DNA of 64,000 nucleotides from Pontibacter rufus (GCF_015694705.1 NZ_JADQDR010000006.1:62001-126000); one strand, 5' to 3'; counted from the first letter of the stretch, positions 12,001-18,272 are shown. Numbers and translations: made by a program. Notes: generated from the letters alone by a model not told the origin.

Positions 12001-13162
12001 TATCGGAGGGACTTTCCTGGGCACAGGCATTTCGTATACCACCGATGCGCTCACCGTAAACAGCACTTTTTATGTAGAAGCCACGAACACATCGGGCTGC
12101 ACCAGCAGCTCGCGCCGGGCGGTATCTGTTTCTGTCGTGTCGGCGGTGGGCAACAACATTATCCGCGATGTGCCGCCTGTCTGCTACGGCGAAACGCCTG
12201 GGAAGCTGACGGGCACCCCGCCAACCGGCACCGGCAACGGCTATACTTACCAGTGGCAGCGCAGCGACAATGGCGTGAAGTTCCTGGATATTCCGGGAGC
12301 CACCGCACAGAATTATACGCCAACCGAAGCCTATACCAAAACTACCTGGTTCAGAAGAAAAGTGGTAGCCACCGGCCCCTGCCCGGAAAGTTACAGCAAC
12401 TTGGTGAAGCTGGAGGTCGTGCCGCTGCCTCTTACGCCGGTTGCAGCTTCTGTGGAGGTTTGCCCCGGCTCTTCGGCCACTTTGTCGGCCACGGCTGCCA
12501 ACGGCGAAACGCTGGAATGGTACGACGCGCCGACGGGCGGCAACCTGCTGCACCAGGGAAATACGTTCACCACGCCGGCCCTGAACACTTCTGCCGTATA
12601 CTTTGTGCAGGCAGTAAACAGCACCGGTTGCATCAGTTCCGAACGCCGTGAGGTGAAAGCAGATGTAGTAGTGCCCCAGGCAATAGTAAGCGGAGATGCA
12701 ACTATCTTCTACGGCAAGGCAGTGAAGATTTCGGCTGAAGGCGGCGTTTCGTACAAATGGTCTCCGGAAACGGGCCTGTCAGACCCGACAAGCGCCAGCC
12801 CGATGGCCAGCCCGAAGGAGACGACTACGTACACCGTAACGGTAACAACAGCGGGCGGCTGTACGGCCACCAACCAGCTGACTGTTACGGTATCGCCGAA
12901 GGTAGAACCGGCAAACGCCATAACACCTAACGGCGACGGCTACAACGATGTGTTCCAAATCAAAAACCTGGAGGCCTACGAGAATTGTACTGTTCAGATT
13001 TTCAGCCGCTGGGGCGAGCTGGTATTTGAGTCGCGGGGCTATGCCACGCCCTGGGATGGCACCAAAAAGGGCCAGCCGCTGCCAGTGGGCGCTTACTACT
13101 ACATTATCCATCTCAACAGCACAGAGCCTCCCATCTCAGGAAGTGTAACCCTGGTGAAGTAA
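2..13162 (+). CDS. Giant Ig-like repeat surface protein with T9SS C-terminal domain (5'-partial)
   Basis: The frame is open from base 2 to the TAA at 13160-13162, giving 4,386 visible residues. Bases 2-124 already encode the end of a repeat unit, so the true start lies before the window and the GTG at 125 is internal. Two Ig-like units alternate. A units (about 83-84 aa; motifs P-x-x-x-P, IC-A-G, Y-x-W-Y, YYVEA, GC) occur about 39 times. B units (about 93 aa; NN, C-x-G, YQWE, TTWFRR, GPC) occur 10 times in full plus one tail. A PKD-like segment (about 12,680-12,890) precedes the C-terminal gliding-motility/CHU_C sorting domain (about 12,908-13,159; TPNGDGYNDVF, RWG, PVGAYYY). Family knowledge says such proteins cross the outer membrane by the type IX system and act at the cell surface; adhesion is inferred. 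Each unit has a conserved Cys pair. No catalytic domain is visible. Confidence 0.95.
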   Translation, partial: DYTPASLSQTTWFKRIAYNNYCGEESNVLKITVIPRPILPVVGDVVICYGSQASFRVANADINTVYKWYATATSTTVIGTGPTYTTAQNLTANTSFFVEASTTSNSICTTTTARVEARATVTPPITNNTISADQALCSGGTPAPLTGSAPQGAGGSYTYQWQRSENGSDFIDIAGANARDFAPGQLSTTTWYRRKVTSASSCPEVISNTIRIGVSPLPVSINITEPVTSCAGSGTTITITNADPAAYTYRWYDVATGGSILSTGSSFPTGPLTSDKTYYVEATTAAGCISNRRPVTVTVTNIPAKPVANGVVVCAGSSATLVVNPTDATLFYRWYNSAGTLLATGSNYVTGPVSANTTFYVEAVTKASPGCTSPKEAVTVTVLQPISNNTITGNQALCYGETPAALVGSIPQGGGGGYTYQWQYSEDGTLFTDIAGATGRDYAPGALSTTTWYRRRVSATGTCSPILSSAIKIEVNQLPSAPDVPGTTICTGTKATLQVTSPDANLTYKWYTVATGGTAVAADVTSFTTDILTSDKTYYIEAVSGFGCISAARTPVTVTVVQLPPVPVADNVTICAGGTATLSVLSPASGLTYQWFDAAQGGTLLATGTSITTKPLTAGTTYYVQAATSTGCASPMRKAVAVTVIPLPAIPDVAGATICSGSSTTLYVNNPEPGVTYRWYSGSTLLATGTSFPTGNLSSGASYYVDAVTDNATACASPDRRTVVVNVIPPITNNTVTASQTICSGSTPATLSGTTPAGGSGTLTYQWEKSEDGVNFTSIAGAINAAYTPGTLTTTTWYRRRVKGENTCPENISAAVQITVNALPATPIADSKTICTGTPATLSVNAPAAGLTYKWYSDATGGRILSATPSFTTGNLDANTTFYVEATNASGCTSARTPVTVTMRDLPEMPAAESKTVCAGQNTTLSVTSPSSAVTYKWYDADGRLLSSVPSLNLTNLQATTTYYLEAVYTSNPACASARREVTVTVTPLPNLPAVSDITICSGTKGVLQVQNASPDLTYKWYTTASGGSAIFAGPVFETPAALTSARTYYVEASTASGCISGRKPVTVNVSPLPETPFAANAEICAGASALLAVSDADASLTYQWYATNTAATPLAIGQTFPTGPLQATTTFYVEAMTAAGCVSDSRSAVTVNVTPLPATPNADDAITCAGGFAVLSVKSPSSSLLYKWYKNDGTYLATGINYNTGTLYDNTTYYLEAVTDNSTACASATRRTVTVTVTPVITNNTISSGQTICNGDTPATINGSIPAGGGANYAYQWEKSTDGSNFTGITGATGQHYTPGALTTTTWFRRRVSATGPCGPVYSVPVQITVVAPPATPLSDNQTICAGTTATLSISNVTPGYTYRWYSTATGGNILEINDAFETPELSATTTYYVEAVNGNDCVSPRRAVTVYVTARPAIPSVADISICEGQRATLTVSSSVQNLVYSWYDNAGTLVGTGTSYTTPNPLFAGTTFYVEAATITSPSCVSERRAVAVSVAAMPAMPEAADVTVCAGSTANLAVRVIDPAITYKWYTTAAGGTSVAESPNFTTSALTSNRTYYVEAVTAAGCTSARAAVTVSVTPLPATPSAANASICAGATASLTVTDADDNLVYNWYDAAEDGNLLATGTTFTTNSLQNSVTYYLEAATATGCASITRSAVTVNVTPLPATPKVNNQTICAGGNVTLWVTNQVPGIVYKWYDNTGTYLATGNSYTIDKLDVSTAYYVEAVTSTGTACTSASRKMVLVTVVLPVANNSIGTAQSVCTGAVPAPLTGTVPTGGNGNYTYLWERSTDGINFNTIGGAIERNFSPGALSVDTWYRRKVNAAGTCQPSISNSVKISVNPLPATPLADNVAICAGSTATLSIKNVNTADTYRWYNVPTEGNILATGTSFPTGILDASATFYVEAVNATGCISARKAVTVTVTPLPEAPVVADKTICAGGQTTLTVSGQSAGMTYRWYNGNGQFIASGSSFPTGVLSNSTVYYVEAAMVAAPSCVSARSTVTVNVTPLPATPLAGDVTICAGTTAKLAVTDINPDLIYQWYTSATGGTPVSIGSAYTTTALSSSATYFVEAVTAAGCTSATRKAVVVNVTQTPAMPVVAGSTICAGTSTTLAVMAPDTALAYNWYDNSGTLLATGTSFLTGNLNSSTTFYVEASSKSTSGCTSTRKAVTVNVTPLPATPAVDDVTICADGTATLTVINAAPSVEYYWYDDSETLLSTGTSFTTPTLTSGTTYYVEAVTTNGCASLTREAVTVNVTQSITNNIISAAQTICYGDTPATLSGLQPAGGQGSYSYQWEKSEDGLNFTSIAGATSASYSPGMLTTDIWFRRNVSTAGPCAASMSNVIRITVSPLPPAPVASNAIVCAGSTATLSINNAVAGYTYRWYSVATGGNILRTATTYTTDELQANTTYYVEAVTGGGCVSPRRAVTVTVTPVPGAPLVADKTICVGGRAVLSVSAADQSLVYRWYNSDGDLVATGATYTTETLNNSATYYAEAATVSTPECVSARSAVRVTVTPLPAIPVVADASVCAGEAAVLTIQIIDPAVTYKWYTSATGGTAVATGTSYNTGTLTSGRTYYVEAATASGCASPRASIRVDVTPLPATPAAANAAVCAGQTATLAVSGPDTNLSYRWYDAATDGNLLATGDTYTTGALSASATYFVEAVTATGCASNTRKAVTVNVTPLPAAPEADNVTICAGSSTTLWVKNQEPNMVYNWYNGSALAGTGISFTTGNLSNSTTYYLEAVTNNSTACASASRSAVVVTVTPALANNFINASQSICSGSTPATLTGSLPNGGGGNYSYQWERSEDGINFTAIANATNQNYTPNALNITTWFRRKVRAAGPCAESISSAVQITTTPIPAMPAADDVTVCEGTTATLSIKDANTAYTYRWYTTPVGGSAVFANTSYTTPPLESTTTFYVEAVNATGCISPRRALTVSVRPLPDAPMAADQNICAGEKATLAVSNQLPGLTYSWYNGNGDLLATGTTFTTPQPLNSNTTFYVEASSSATPSCTSSRTAVAVNVAARPATPLADDVSICAGSAASLAVKGVIPGLTYKWYTVATGGLPVYTGSNYSTAALTTGRTYYVEAATASGCTSVSRKAVVVSVIQPPAAPTAADKTICAGQQVTLTVSNPDASLLYQWYDQSGAPLATGNTYTTTTAPAASTTFYVAAATLTSPSCTGPREAVAVTVTPLPETPEVEEATVCAGSTATLWISNVMPSTIYKWYDESDVLQGTGPSFTTPALATGTTYFVAAETANGCASTTRQTVTVNVVQPITNNVISAAQMVCYGGSPAMLTGSQPLGGNLNYTYQWESSEDGTNFRSIANATGKDYTPGALTATTWFRRSVSAGNTCTANTSKPVSITVVPLPAMPFVGNTTVCAGVNAVLTVTSPNTDLTYRWYATATGGGSIATGDSFTATSVAGTTTYFVEAVNASGCNSARRAVTVYVVPLPEAPQAADKSICAGELTTLSVISPDAGLLYNWYDANGVLQQTGSSFTTPTLNRTTLYYVEAVTTEQSCPGPRKAVRVNVTQQPATPLVDNVTVCAGSAASMTVKNYDPALTYKWYIAAAGGVVMATGPTFNTTNLTSGRIYYVEAATATGCLSARTAVTVDVTPLPALPVVSNQTICAGETATFTVADENAGLAYRWYDAPLGGTLLATGNTFTTGNLNRSSTYYVETATSGGCVSPSRKPVVVTVSPLPAAPAVENASICSGESVTLWVKNPDPALEYKWYSDAAATDQVGSGISYTSPPILANQHYFVSAVNSNNCASPTMKQVDVTVISKPGAPLVEDAIVCAGGNAMLSVSTPDPTVVYKWYNINGTLLHTGTTYTTEALTSNTTYTVTAYAAASQTCASASQAVTVTVIPAITDNEISEDQAICYNSAPAKLTGTFPAGGGTNLLYQWERSPDGVNFTGITGANAQDYTSGALTATTWFRRKVKTAGPCPESISNVVKITVSPLPNAPLADNVTTCAGSSAILTVRSAQSGLTYSWYDAPIGGTFLGTGISYTTDALTVNSTFYVEATNTSGCTSSSRRAVSVSVVSAVGNNIIRDVPPVCYGETPGKLTGTPPTGTGNGYTYQWQRSDNGVKFLDIPGATAQNYTPTEAYTKTTWFRRKVVATGPCPESYSNLVKLEVVPLPLTPVAASVEVCPGSSATLSATAANGETLEWYDAPTGGNLLHQGNTFTTPALNTSAVYFVQAVNSTGCISSERREVKADVVVPQAIVSGDATIFYGKAVKISAEGGVSYKWSPETGLSDPTSASPMASPKETTTYTVTVTTAGGCTATNQLTVTVSPKVEPANAITPNGDGYNDVFQIKNLEAYENCTVQIFSRWGELVFESRGYATPWDGTKKGQPLPVGAYYYIIHLNSTEPPISGSVTLVK
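2192..9838 (+). repeat. Five tandem ~1.53-kb super-repeats (B + 5A)
   Basis: B-type units begin at 374, 1157, 2192, 3725, 5258, 6782, 8309, 9839, 11615 and 12146. The steps from 2192 to 9839 are 1533, 1533, 1524, 1527 and 1530 bases, so five successive blocks each contain one B unit and exactly five A units. The flanking blocks carry 2, 3, 6, 1 and 1 A units, and a single A unit precedes 374. Units at the same block position share hallmark residues, so whole blocks appear to have been duplicated. Confidence 0.9.
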
Positions 13163-13183
13163 CGCTACTTATACTACAACACA

Positions 13184-13219
13184 GAAAGAGGCCCGCATCT
13201 GGCGGGCCTCTTTCCTTTT
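13184..13219 (+). terminator. Rho-independent terminator of the giant repeat gene
   Basis: Perfect 13-bp stem (13184-13196 pairing with 13202-13214) with a 5-base loop and a T-rich tail, 22 bases after the stop codon. Confidence 0.9.
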
Positions 13220-13270
13220 AAGGATGCACCGGAGACAAAACCAGCCATGGTGTAAGAAAGTATAAACCCT

Positions 13271-13278
13271 TATCTTTG
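13271..13278 (+). promoter_or_regulatory. -7 element TATCTTTG before the 180-aa gene
   Basis: This matches the Bacteroidota -7 consensus TAnnTTTG and lies 28 bases before the ATG at 13307. No clear TTTG -33 box is seen 17-19 bases upstream; TGGT is the nearest resemblance. Confidence 0.5.
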
Positions 13279-13306
13279 CCTCTTCAACAGCATAAACCAC
13301 CCGCGC

Positions 13307-13849
13307 ATGAGTGCCAGAAGTTTCGAACTACTGATAGAAGCAGCCTACCACCCCGAGCAGCCGCACCTCTTTGAAGGCGGCCCGGCCTCTGTCTACGAAC
13401 AACTGGAAAAAGCCTTCAAAGCATCCCGTTTAAAGGGTGATAAACCAACGGAAGAACTGGGCTACCGCTTTGAAATGGTCCGGCTCGGTATGGCCATTGC
13501 CTTCGTGAAAGCCTTTACACGCCTGTCGGGCAATGAAAAGAGCCGGGAAGCGCTGGAAGTGCTGCAGGAAGCCTTGAAAGCTAAAAGCACGCGGGAAATA
13601 GATAAAATCATCCAGAAGAAAATCGAAAGCTTTGACCACCTGTACCATGAGATTTTCGTGAACGAACAGCGTGAGCAAATCCTTGCCCTGTTTGAGCAGA
13701 CGCTGGACGCCGGTACCAAAGAAGAGCTGGACGAGCTGATACTGGAAGGACTGGAAGTGTTGCAACAAGTGGACTGGGAAGCTGCTGCACAGGATGAGGA
13801 CGACGATGAACTCCCCCACCTGGACGAAGACTTCCTCAAAAACCTCTAA
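13307..13849 (+). CDS. Unrecognised acidic helical protein, 180 aa
   Basis: I do not recognise this family. The 180-residue product has no signal peptide or membrane segment and should be cytoplasmic. It is rich in Glu, Lys, Leu and Ala with helical character throughout, and its C-terminus is strongly acidic (a run of Asp/Glu near residues 163-170). The ATG at 13307 follows a TAnnTTTG box. It lies between the giant adhesin, from which a strong terminator separates it, and queA, from which an inverted repeat separates it, so it may be a single-gene unit. Codon use resembles its neighbours. I propose no function. Confidence 0.75.
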   Translation: MSARSFELLIEAAYHPEQPHLFEGGPASVYEQLEKAFKASRLKGDKPTEELGYRFEMVRLGMAIAFVKAFTRLSGNEKSREALEVLQEALKAKSTREIDKIIQKKIESFDHLYHEIFVNEQREQILALFEQTLDAGTKEELDELILEGLEVLQQVDWEAAAQDEDDDELPHLDEDFLKNL

Positions 13850-13851
13850 AA

Positions 13852-13915
13852 TAATTCCGAGTTCCGAGTTCCGAATTCCTGCACTCGTAATTCGTAACTC
13901 GGAACTCGGAACTCA
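13852..13915. repeat. Heptad-based inverted repeat between the 180-aa gene and queA
   Basis: The left arm carries repeats of CCGAGTT and the right arm repeats of AACTCGG; the arms pair with one bulge around a loop near 13880-13888. It fills almost the whole space between a stop codon and the next start codon, so it would form a long hairpin in a read-through transcript. Confidence 0.7.
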
Positions 13916-13921
13916 TGAAGT

Positions 13922-15133
13922 ATGATTGACCCCAAGAAGCTGACGATAAAGGATTTTGTATACGAGCTGCCGGACGAACGGATTGCCAAGTTTCCGTTGC
14001 CCGAACGCGACCAGTCGAAACTGCTGCTGTACCGCCAGGGGCAGCTAACGGATAACGTTTTCACCGACTTACCACAGCTGTTACCACCGGATACCTTACT
14101 TGTTTTTAACGATACCAAGGTAGTGCAGGCGCGTTTGCTGTTCCAGAAAGAAACGGGCGGCACGGTAGAAATTTTTTGCCTGGAGCCCGTAGCCCCGCAC
14201 CGCGAAGTACAACTGGCCATGCAGCAAACGGGCAGCTGCACCTGGAAATGCCTGGTAGGCAACAACAAGCGCTGGAAGAGCGGGCCAGTGAAGTTATACT
14301 TTGAAGGCGGTGTGCTGCAGGCTGAACGCGAGGCACAACAGGATGGTCATTTTCTCATCCGGTTTACGTGGGAGCCTGCGGAACTTACCTTTGCCGAGGT
14401 GCTGGAACAATGTGGCAAACTGCCGCTGCCGCCTTACCTCCACCGTGAACTCACCCCCGACGACCATACCCGCTACCAGACCATTTATGCCAGCCAGCAG
14501 GGCGCCGTAGCCGCTCCTACCGCCGGTCTGCATTTCACTGATAAGGTGATGGAAAAGCTGCAGCAGCAAAGTATAGCCACCGCTTACCTGACGCTGCATG
14601 TGGGCGCCGGCACTTTTAAACCAGTAAAAGCGGATGTGATGGAGGCGCATGAAATGCATGCCGAGCAGTTATACATCAGCAAGTCCATACTGGAGCAACT
14701 CCTGGCCCACCTTGGCAGGCCGGTTATACCTGTCGGCACGACCAGTATGCGCTCCCTGGAAAGTCTTTATTGGTTGGGCGCGAGGGTGCTGCAAGAGCCG
14801 CAGCTGCCTGTGCAGGATCTGCACGTAACGCAATGGCAGCCTTATGAAAGTATAAACCCACCCACTCCTGCTGCGGCATTGCAGGCGCTACTGCACTACA
14901 TGGCACAGCAAGGCACCTGTTACCTGCACGCCAGCACGCAAATTATTATTGCGCCGGGCTATACTTTCCGCATCTGCAGTGGCCTGGTTACCAACTTTCA
15001 TCAACCGGAGAGTACGCTGCTGCTGCTGGTGTCCGCCTTGATCGGGGACGATTGGCGCGAAGTATACCGCCACGCGCTGGATAACGGCTATCGTTTCCTG
15101 AGCTATGGCGACAGTTCGCTGCTGCTTCCGTAA
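13922..15133 (+). CDS. queA: S-adenosylmethionine:tRNA ribosyltransferase-isomerase
   Basis: QueA transfers and isomerises the ribosyl group of SAM onto 7-aminomethyl-7-deazaguanine in tRNA, making epoxyqueuosine in the queuosine pathway; it is cytoplasmic. The 403-residue product has the family landmarks: an N-terminal LPDERIAKFPLPERDQSKLL segment, LVFNDTKVVQARL, the central GAVAAPTAGLHFT motif, LHVGAGTFKPV, GTTSMRSLESL and the C-terminal TNFHQPESTLLLLVSAL. It is longer than proteobacterial QueA (about 350 aa), as is usual in Bacteroidota. The start at 13922 fits the conserved N-terminus. It converges on the M28 peptidase gene, and a bidirectional terminator lies between them. No other queuosine gene is in the window. 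Confidence 0.95.
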   Translation: MIDPKKLTIKDFVYELPDERIAKFPLPERDQSKLLLYRQGQLTDNVFTDLPQLLPPDTLLVFNDTKVVQARLLFQKETGGTVEIFCLEPVAPHREVQLAMQQTGSCTWKCLVGNNKRWKSGPVKLYFEGGVLQAEREAQQDGHFLIRFTWEPAELTFAEVLEQCGKLPLPPYLHRELTPDDHTRYQTIYASQQGAVAAPTAGLHFTDKVMEKLQQQSIATAYLTLHVGAGTFKPVKADVMEAHEMHAEQLYISKSILEQLLAHLGRPVIPVGTTSMRSLESLYWLGARVLQEPQLPVQDLHVTQWQPYESINPPTPAAALQALLHYMAQQGTCYLHASTQIIIAPGYTFRICSGLVTNFHQPESTLLLLVSALIGDDWREVYRHALDNGYRFLSYGDSSLLLP

Positions 15134-15188
15134 GGTATAACGATGAGCGTGACTCAGGTATAGAAAGGCGCATTGATACACTTACATC

Positions 15189-15237
15189 AAGTATAAAAGC
15201 CAGCCCCGCAAAGTATGCGAAGCTGGCTTTTATACTT
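15189..15237. terminator. Bidirectional terminator built from AAGTATA...TATACTT
   Basis: Perfect 16-bp inverted repeat, 15189-15204 against 15222-15237, with a 17-base loop. It lies between the convergent queA and M28 peptidase genes. The stem ends are AAGTATAAAA and TTTTATACTT, so it places two copies of the over-represented heptamer in inverted orientation. Confidence 0.9.
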
Positions 15238-15280
15238 TTGAGGCCGCTGAAATCAGCACATCCTCAAATCTCTATATCCA

Positions 15281-16681
15281 TTATAAACCGTGTTGTGAAA
15301 TCAGGTATACGAGCGAAGCCATACCTGCAGCGCCCAACTGCATTTCGCGGCGGTTTACATTCTCGAACACATCGATAGGCGTATGGTGATAATCGAAATA
15401 GCGCTGCGAATCCGGCATGTAACCAATCAGCGTTACGTTTTTCTGGCCTTTCAGCGGGCCAATATCGGCGCCTCCGTGGCCGTGACCAAAATCCCGCAGG
15501 CCGTAAGGAGCGAGCAGCGGCTTCCAGGCAGCTACTTTTGCCAGTTGTGCATCGGTGCCCTCTACTTCAAAGCCGCGCGGCGTAAATCCGCCGGCATCTG
15601 ATTCGATAGCGGCCACGTGTGTTTCGTTGTTCTGCTTGGCCAGTTCTGCATACTTTGTGCCGCCGCGCAGGCCGTTTTCTTCGTTCATAAACATCACGGC
15701 ACGAATGGTACGCTTCGGCTTAATACCTAAATCTTTTATCAGGCGCAGCACTTCTATAGACTGCACGCAACCGGTACCGTCATCATGCGCGCCTTCGGCC
15801 AAATCCCACGAATCGAGGTGGCCGCCCACTACAATAATTTCATCCGGCTTTTCGGAGCCCTTTATTTCGCCGATAACGTTGTATGATTTCACGTCCGGCA
15901 GCGTCTCGCAGGTCATGCGCATGTGGAACTTCAGCTTCGGATCGTTCTTCAGCAGGCTACTCAGCAATTCGGCACCGTTGGTACTGATGGCTGCCGCCGG
16001 AATTTTCGTCACATCCTCCTTATAGCGTGTGCCGCCGGTATGCGGCACATCCTGCAACTCGCTGGCCATAGAGCGCACGATAACGCCCACCGCACCCAGC
16101 TTAGCCGCTGCCACAGGGCCACCGCCCCGCTGATCCACCGCGCCGCTATAGGCGTCCATAGTATAAATTAATGTATTATCGAAGGGACGGTTGAAGAAAA
16201 CAATTTTGCCTTTTACGTTCTTTTTGCCCAGTTTCTCCAGCTCTTCAAAGCTTTTTACTTCCACCACCTCAGCGCTCAGCCCCTGTTTGCCGGTACCTAC
16301 TGAGCCGCCCAGCGCGCAAATCGGCACTTCCACAGCGCCTCTTTCCTTAGAGTTATAGATCTGGCCTACTTCCTTGTCGCCACGCACCCAATGAGGCACC
16401 ATCACTTCCTGCACATACACGCGGTCCAAGCCCATAGTGTCCATTACCTGGCGACTCCACTCCACGGCAGCAGCGGCCTGCGGAGAGCCGGCAAGGCGGC
16501 CACCGATATTCTTGGTAAGAAACCGCAGGTTGTTGTAGCTGTCGTAGCTGGTTAGGGCGTTGTCGTAAATTTTCCGGATAATGGTTGAGTCGGCAGGTGC
16601 ATTTTGCTGTGCAGCAACCGGTAGAACCACAAGAGTTGCCGCTGCTACCAGCAGGTTGCGCACTTTCAGATTAATTAGCAT
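15281..16681 (-). CDS. Secreted M28 family aminopeptidase/carboxypeptidase Q-like
   Basis: The 466-residue zinc exopeptidase has an N-terminal signal peptide (hydrophobic LLVAAATLVVLPVAA, then AQQ). A PA-type insertion is likely around residues 130-240. The M28 catalytic domain shows the metal and catalytic motifs in order: HLDSWD, DDGTG, MNEENGLRGG, ESDAGG and a late DYHHTP. These supply the expected His, Asp, Glu-Glu, Asp and His ligands, so it should be active. The likely role is cleaving terminal residues from peptides in the periplasm or outside the cell, for nutrition. The ATG at 16681 is kept because it directly precedes a basic signal-peptide n-region. It is preceded on its strand by the DUF1028 gene, 217 bases away. 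Confidence 0.9.
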   Translation of the reverse strand: MLINLKVRNLLVAAATLVVLPVAAQQNAPADSTIIRKIYDNALTSYDSYNNLRFLTKNIGGRLAGSPQAAAAVEWSRQVMDTMGLDRVYVQEVMVPHWVRGDKEVGQIYNSKERGAVEVPICALGGSVGTGKQGLSAEVVEVKSFEELEKLGKKNVKGKIVFFNRPFDNTLIYTMDAYSGAVDQRGGGPVAAAKLGAVGVIVRSMASELQDVPHTGGTRYKEDVTKIPAAAISTNGAELLSSLLKNDPKLKFHMRMTCETLPDVKSYNVIGEIKGSEKPDEIIVVGGHLDSWDLAEGAHDDGTGCVQSIEVLRLIKDLGIKPKRTIRAVMFMNEENGLRGGTKYAELAKQNNETHVAAIESDAGGFTPRGFEVEGTDAQLAKVAAWKPLLAPYGLRDFGHGHGGADIGPLKGQKNVTLIGYMPDSQRYFDYHHTPIDVFENVNRREMQLGAAGMASLVYLISQHGL

Positions 16682-16898
16682 GTAGTATTAAGGTTTACCA
16701 TTTAGGTTTGAGAGGTAATTTTTCGCGGCCTTAAGGTAAGTATTTTTGCTTTAGGATGTAAAAGTTTAAACACGCTTTGCGAAGCAAAACAGTCATGTGT
16801 GCCTTTTAACCTGCTTTGCGGTGGTTATCCAACAAAAAAGGTCAGAAAGCCATACTATAACTCTCTAACGCTTTAACTCCTTAACTTTCTAACTTTTA

Positions 16899-17903
16899 TC
16901 ACTTAAGATTTATCAGCTTGTCCAAGTTCTGCTTGTTAACAGTGAGCAGACCGACTTCGGGCAGGCGGCTGGTAAGTTCGCGCCAGTTGCTGTCTTTTCT
17001 GTATACTTCCCGGAGCAGCTTGGCGGCCTCTTCTACCTGTCCGTTGTTGGCCAGCGTAATGGCATGCCAGTATTTCATTTCCTGGTTATTCGGAAACATC
17101 TTTTCGGCGGCGCCATATTCCTGCATGGCCTGCTGCATCTGCCCTTTCTCCACAGCCAGGTCGCCGTTGTTCATGTGCTGGTAAGCGCGGTAGGTTTTCA
17201 GCAGACGACCTAGTTCCTGCAGCGGGTGCTCGCTGTCGTCCACCCGCAGGTCGATGATGCGATCTTCCCAGGGCTGGTCAGATCCCTGTCCTTTTACCAC
17301 CACCAGCGCTGCCGACTGCTGTCCGCGAATATCGCCGCCTGCTTCCTGCCCGGCCTGCAGCGCCAGCATCACACGCTCGGCCAGCGGCTGTCCGTCGCTT
17401 TTCTCGAAGGCTTTGGCCATAGCCGGCCATACTTTGTCGGTCAGCATCATGTTGGCCTGCACCGAAAAGTTTTTGCCCGTAATATCGCCGGCATACCGGA
17501 TGCATTGTTTGCCTGTATGCACGGCCACGCGGCCTTTTGCATCCAGTATAGCCACCTGGCGCACTTCGCGTCCTTCGTCACCGGCCAGCAATATTGCCAG
17601 GGCTTCTTCCGGTGTCTTGCCTTCTTTCAGCAGCGCCAGTCCTTTTGGCCCGAAGGATTTATTCGTGAACGACTGGGTGGCCACCACGCCTACCCCCGCC
17701 TCTGCCCAGGGCACGGCAGTACCCACCGAAAACCAGTGGCTCTGCACGCCCACGGCCATTTCACCGGTTGCCGGATCACGGGCCACAATAGAGAAGGTGT
17801 GCGCCAGCGGCTCCGAAGCCTTATAAACCTGTGCCTTTGCCATGCCCGTTGCGGCCATCCATAAAGCTCCCATTGTTAGTAGAATATTTCTGAATTTATG
17901 CAT
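16899..17903 (-). CDS. Exported DUF1028 family protein with C-terminal TPR-like region
   Basis: The start is placed at the ATG at 17903, which opens a signal peptide (MHKFRNILLTMGALWMAATGMAKA); the frame continues upstream but that stretch is not protein-like. Residues about 30-240 match DUF1028, an Ntn-hydrolase-like family: HTFSIVARDPATGEMAVGVQS, then GVGVVATQS and the G-KTPEEAL segment. The tail has TPR-like helices (YQHMNNGDLAVEKGQMQQAMQEYGAAEKMFPNN). The length is 334 aa. The biochemical role of DUF1028 is not established; a hydrolase acting outside the cytoplasm is inferred. A 14-bp palindrome with a -7-like TACTTTTG lies 53 bases upstream. Confidence 0.85.
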   Translation of the reverse strand: MHKFRNILLTMGALWMAATGMAKAQVYKASEPLAHTFSIVARDPATGEMAVGVQSHWFSVGTAVPWAEAGVGVVATQSFTNKSFGPKGLALLKEGKTPEEALAILLAGDEGREVRQVAILDAKGRVAVHTGKQCIRYAGDITGKNFSVQANMMLTDKVWPAMAKAFEKSDGQPLAERVMLALQAGQEAGGDIRGQQSAALVVVKGQGSDQPWEDRIIDLRVDDSEHPLQELGRLLKTYRAYQHMNNGDLAVEKGQMQQAMQEYGAAEKMFPNNQEMKYWHAITLANNGQVEEAAKLLREVYRKDSNWRELTSRLPEVGLLTVNKQNLDKLINLK

Positions 17904-18272
17904 ATAGTGCCGTTCTGTAGTTTTTGTTCTGAAACCTAAAATTTTATGTATGATGCAAAAGTACTTTTGGCCGGTATGCATTCCTGTTTTATACTTCTGC
18001 CATTAACCCGCCTGCTATCAACCACCCTGGTTTAATCGTAAACAGCAGCGCTGTTAAAAATATAAAATGGCCTGGTGCATACTTCTTTAATCGCTTTTAT
18101 ATCTGAATTCCGGTACCTTTATCTCTTCTTAACTTAACAAATGTAAACGCCCGGGTAGCAATTGCCAAACTTTATGGCTACAACCCCTGTCGGAAATTAA
18201 AGTATACTTAAAAGCAAATACTTAAGCACTACACTGGAAGATTACCTCCGCCCGGAAATAACCCTGACACCA
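17904..18272. other. Divergent spacer between the DUF1028 and NYN genes
   Basis: No gene is supported in these 369 bases. It holds a perfect 14-base palindrome CAAAAGTACTTTTG (17956-17969), which includes TACTTTTG on the minus strand, a single TATACTT near 17990, and the self-complementary AAGTATACTT near 18200. Confidence 0.6.

Noticed and set aside
11423..12553. A 376-codon open frame on the minus strand
   Set aside because: It is antisense to the repeat gene; its Arg/Gly/Ala-rich translation has no family resemblance and follows from the repeat codons.
374..12660. CRISPR-like or tandem DNA array
   Set aside because: The repeats are protein-coding with diverged codons and no conserved DNA spacer-repeat structure.
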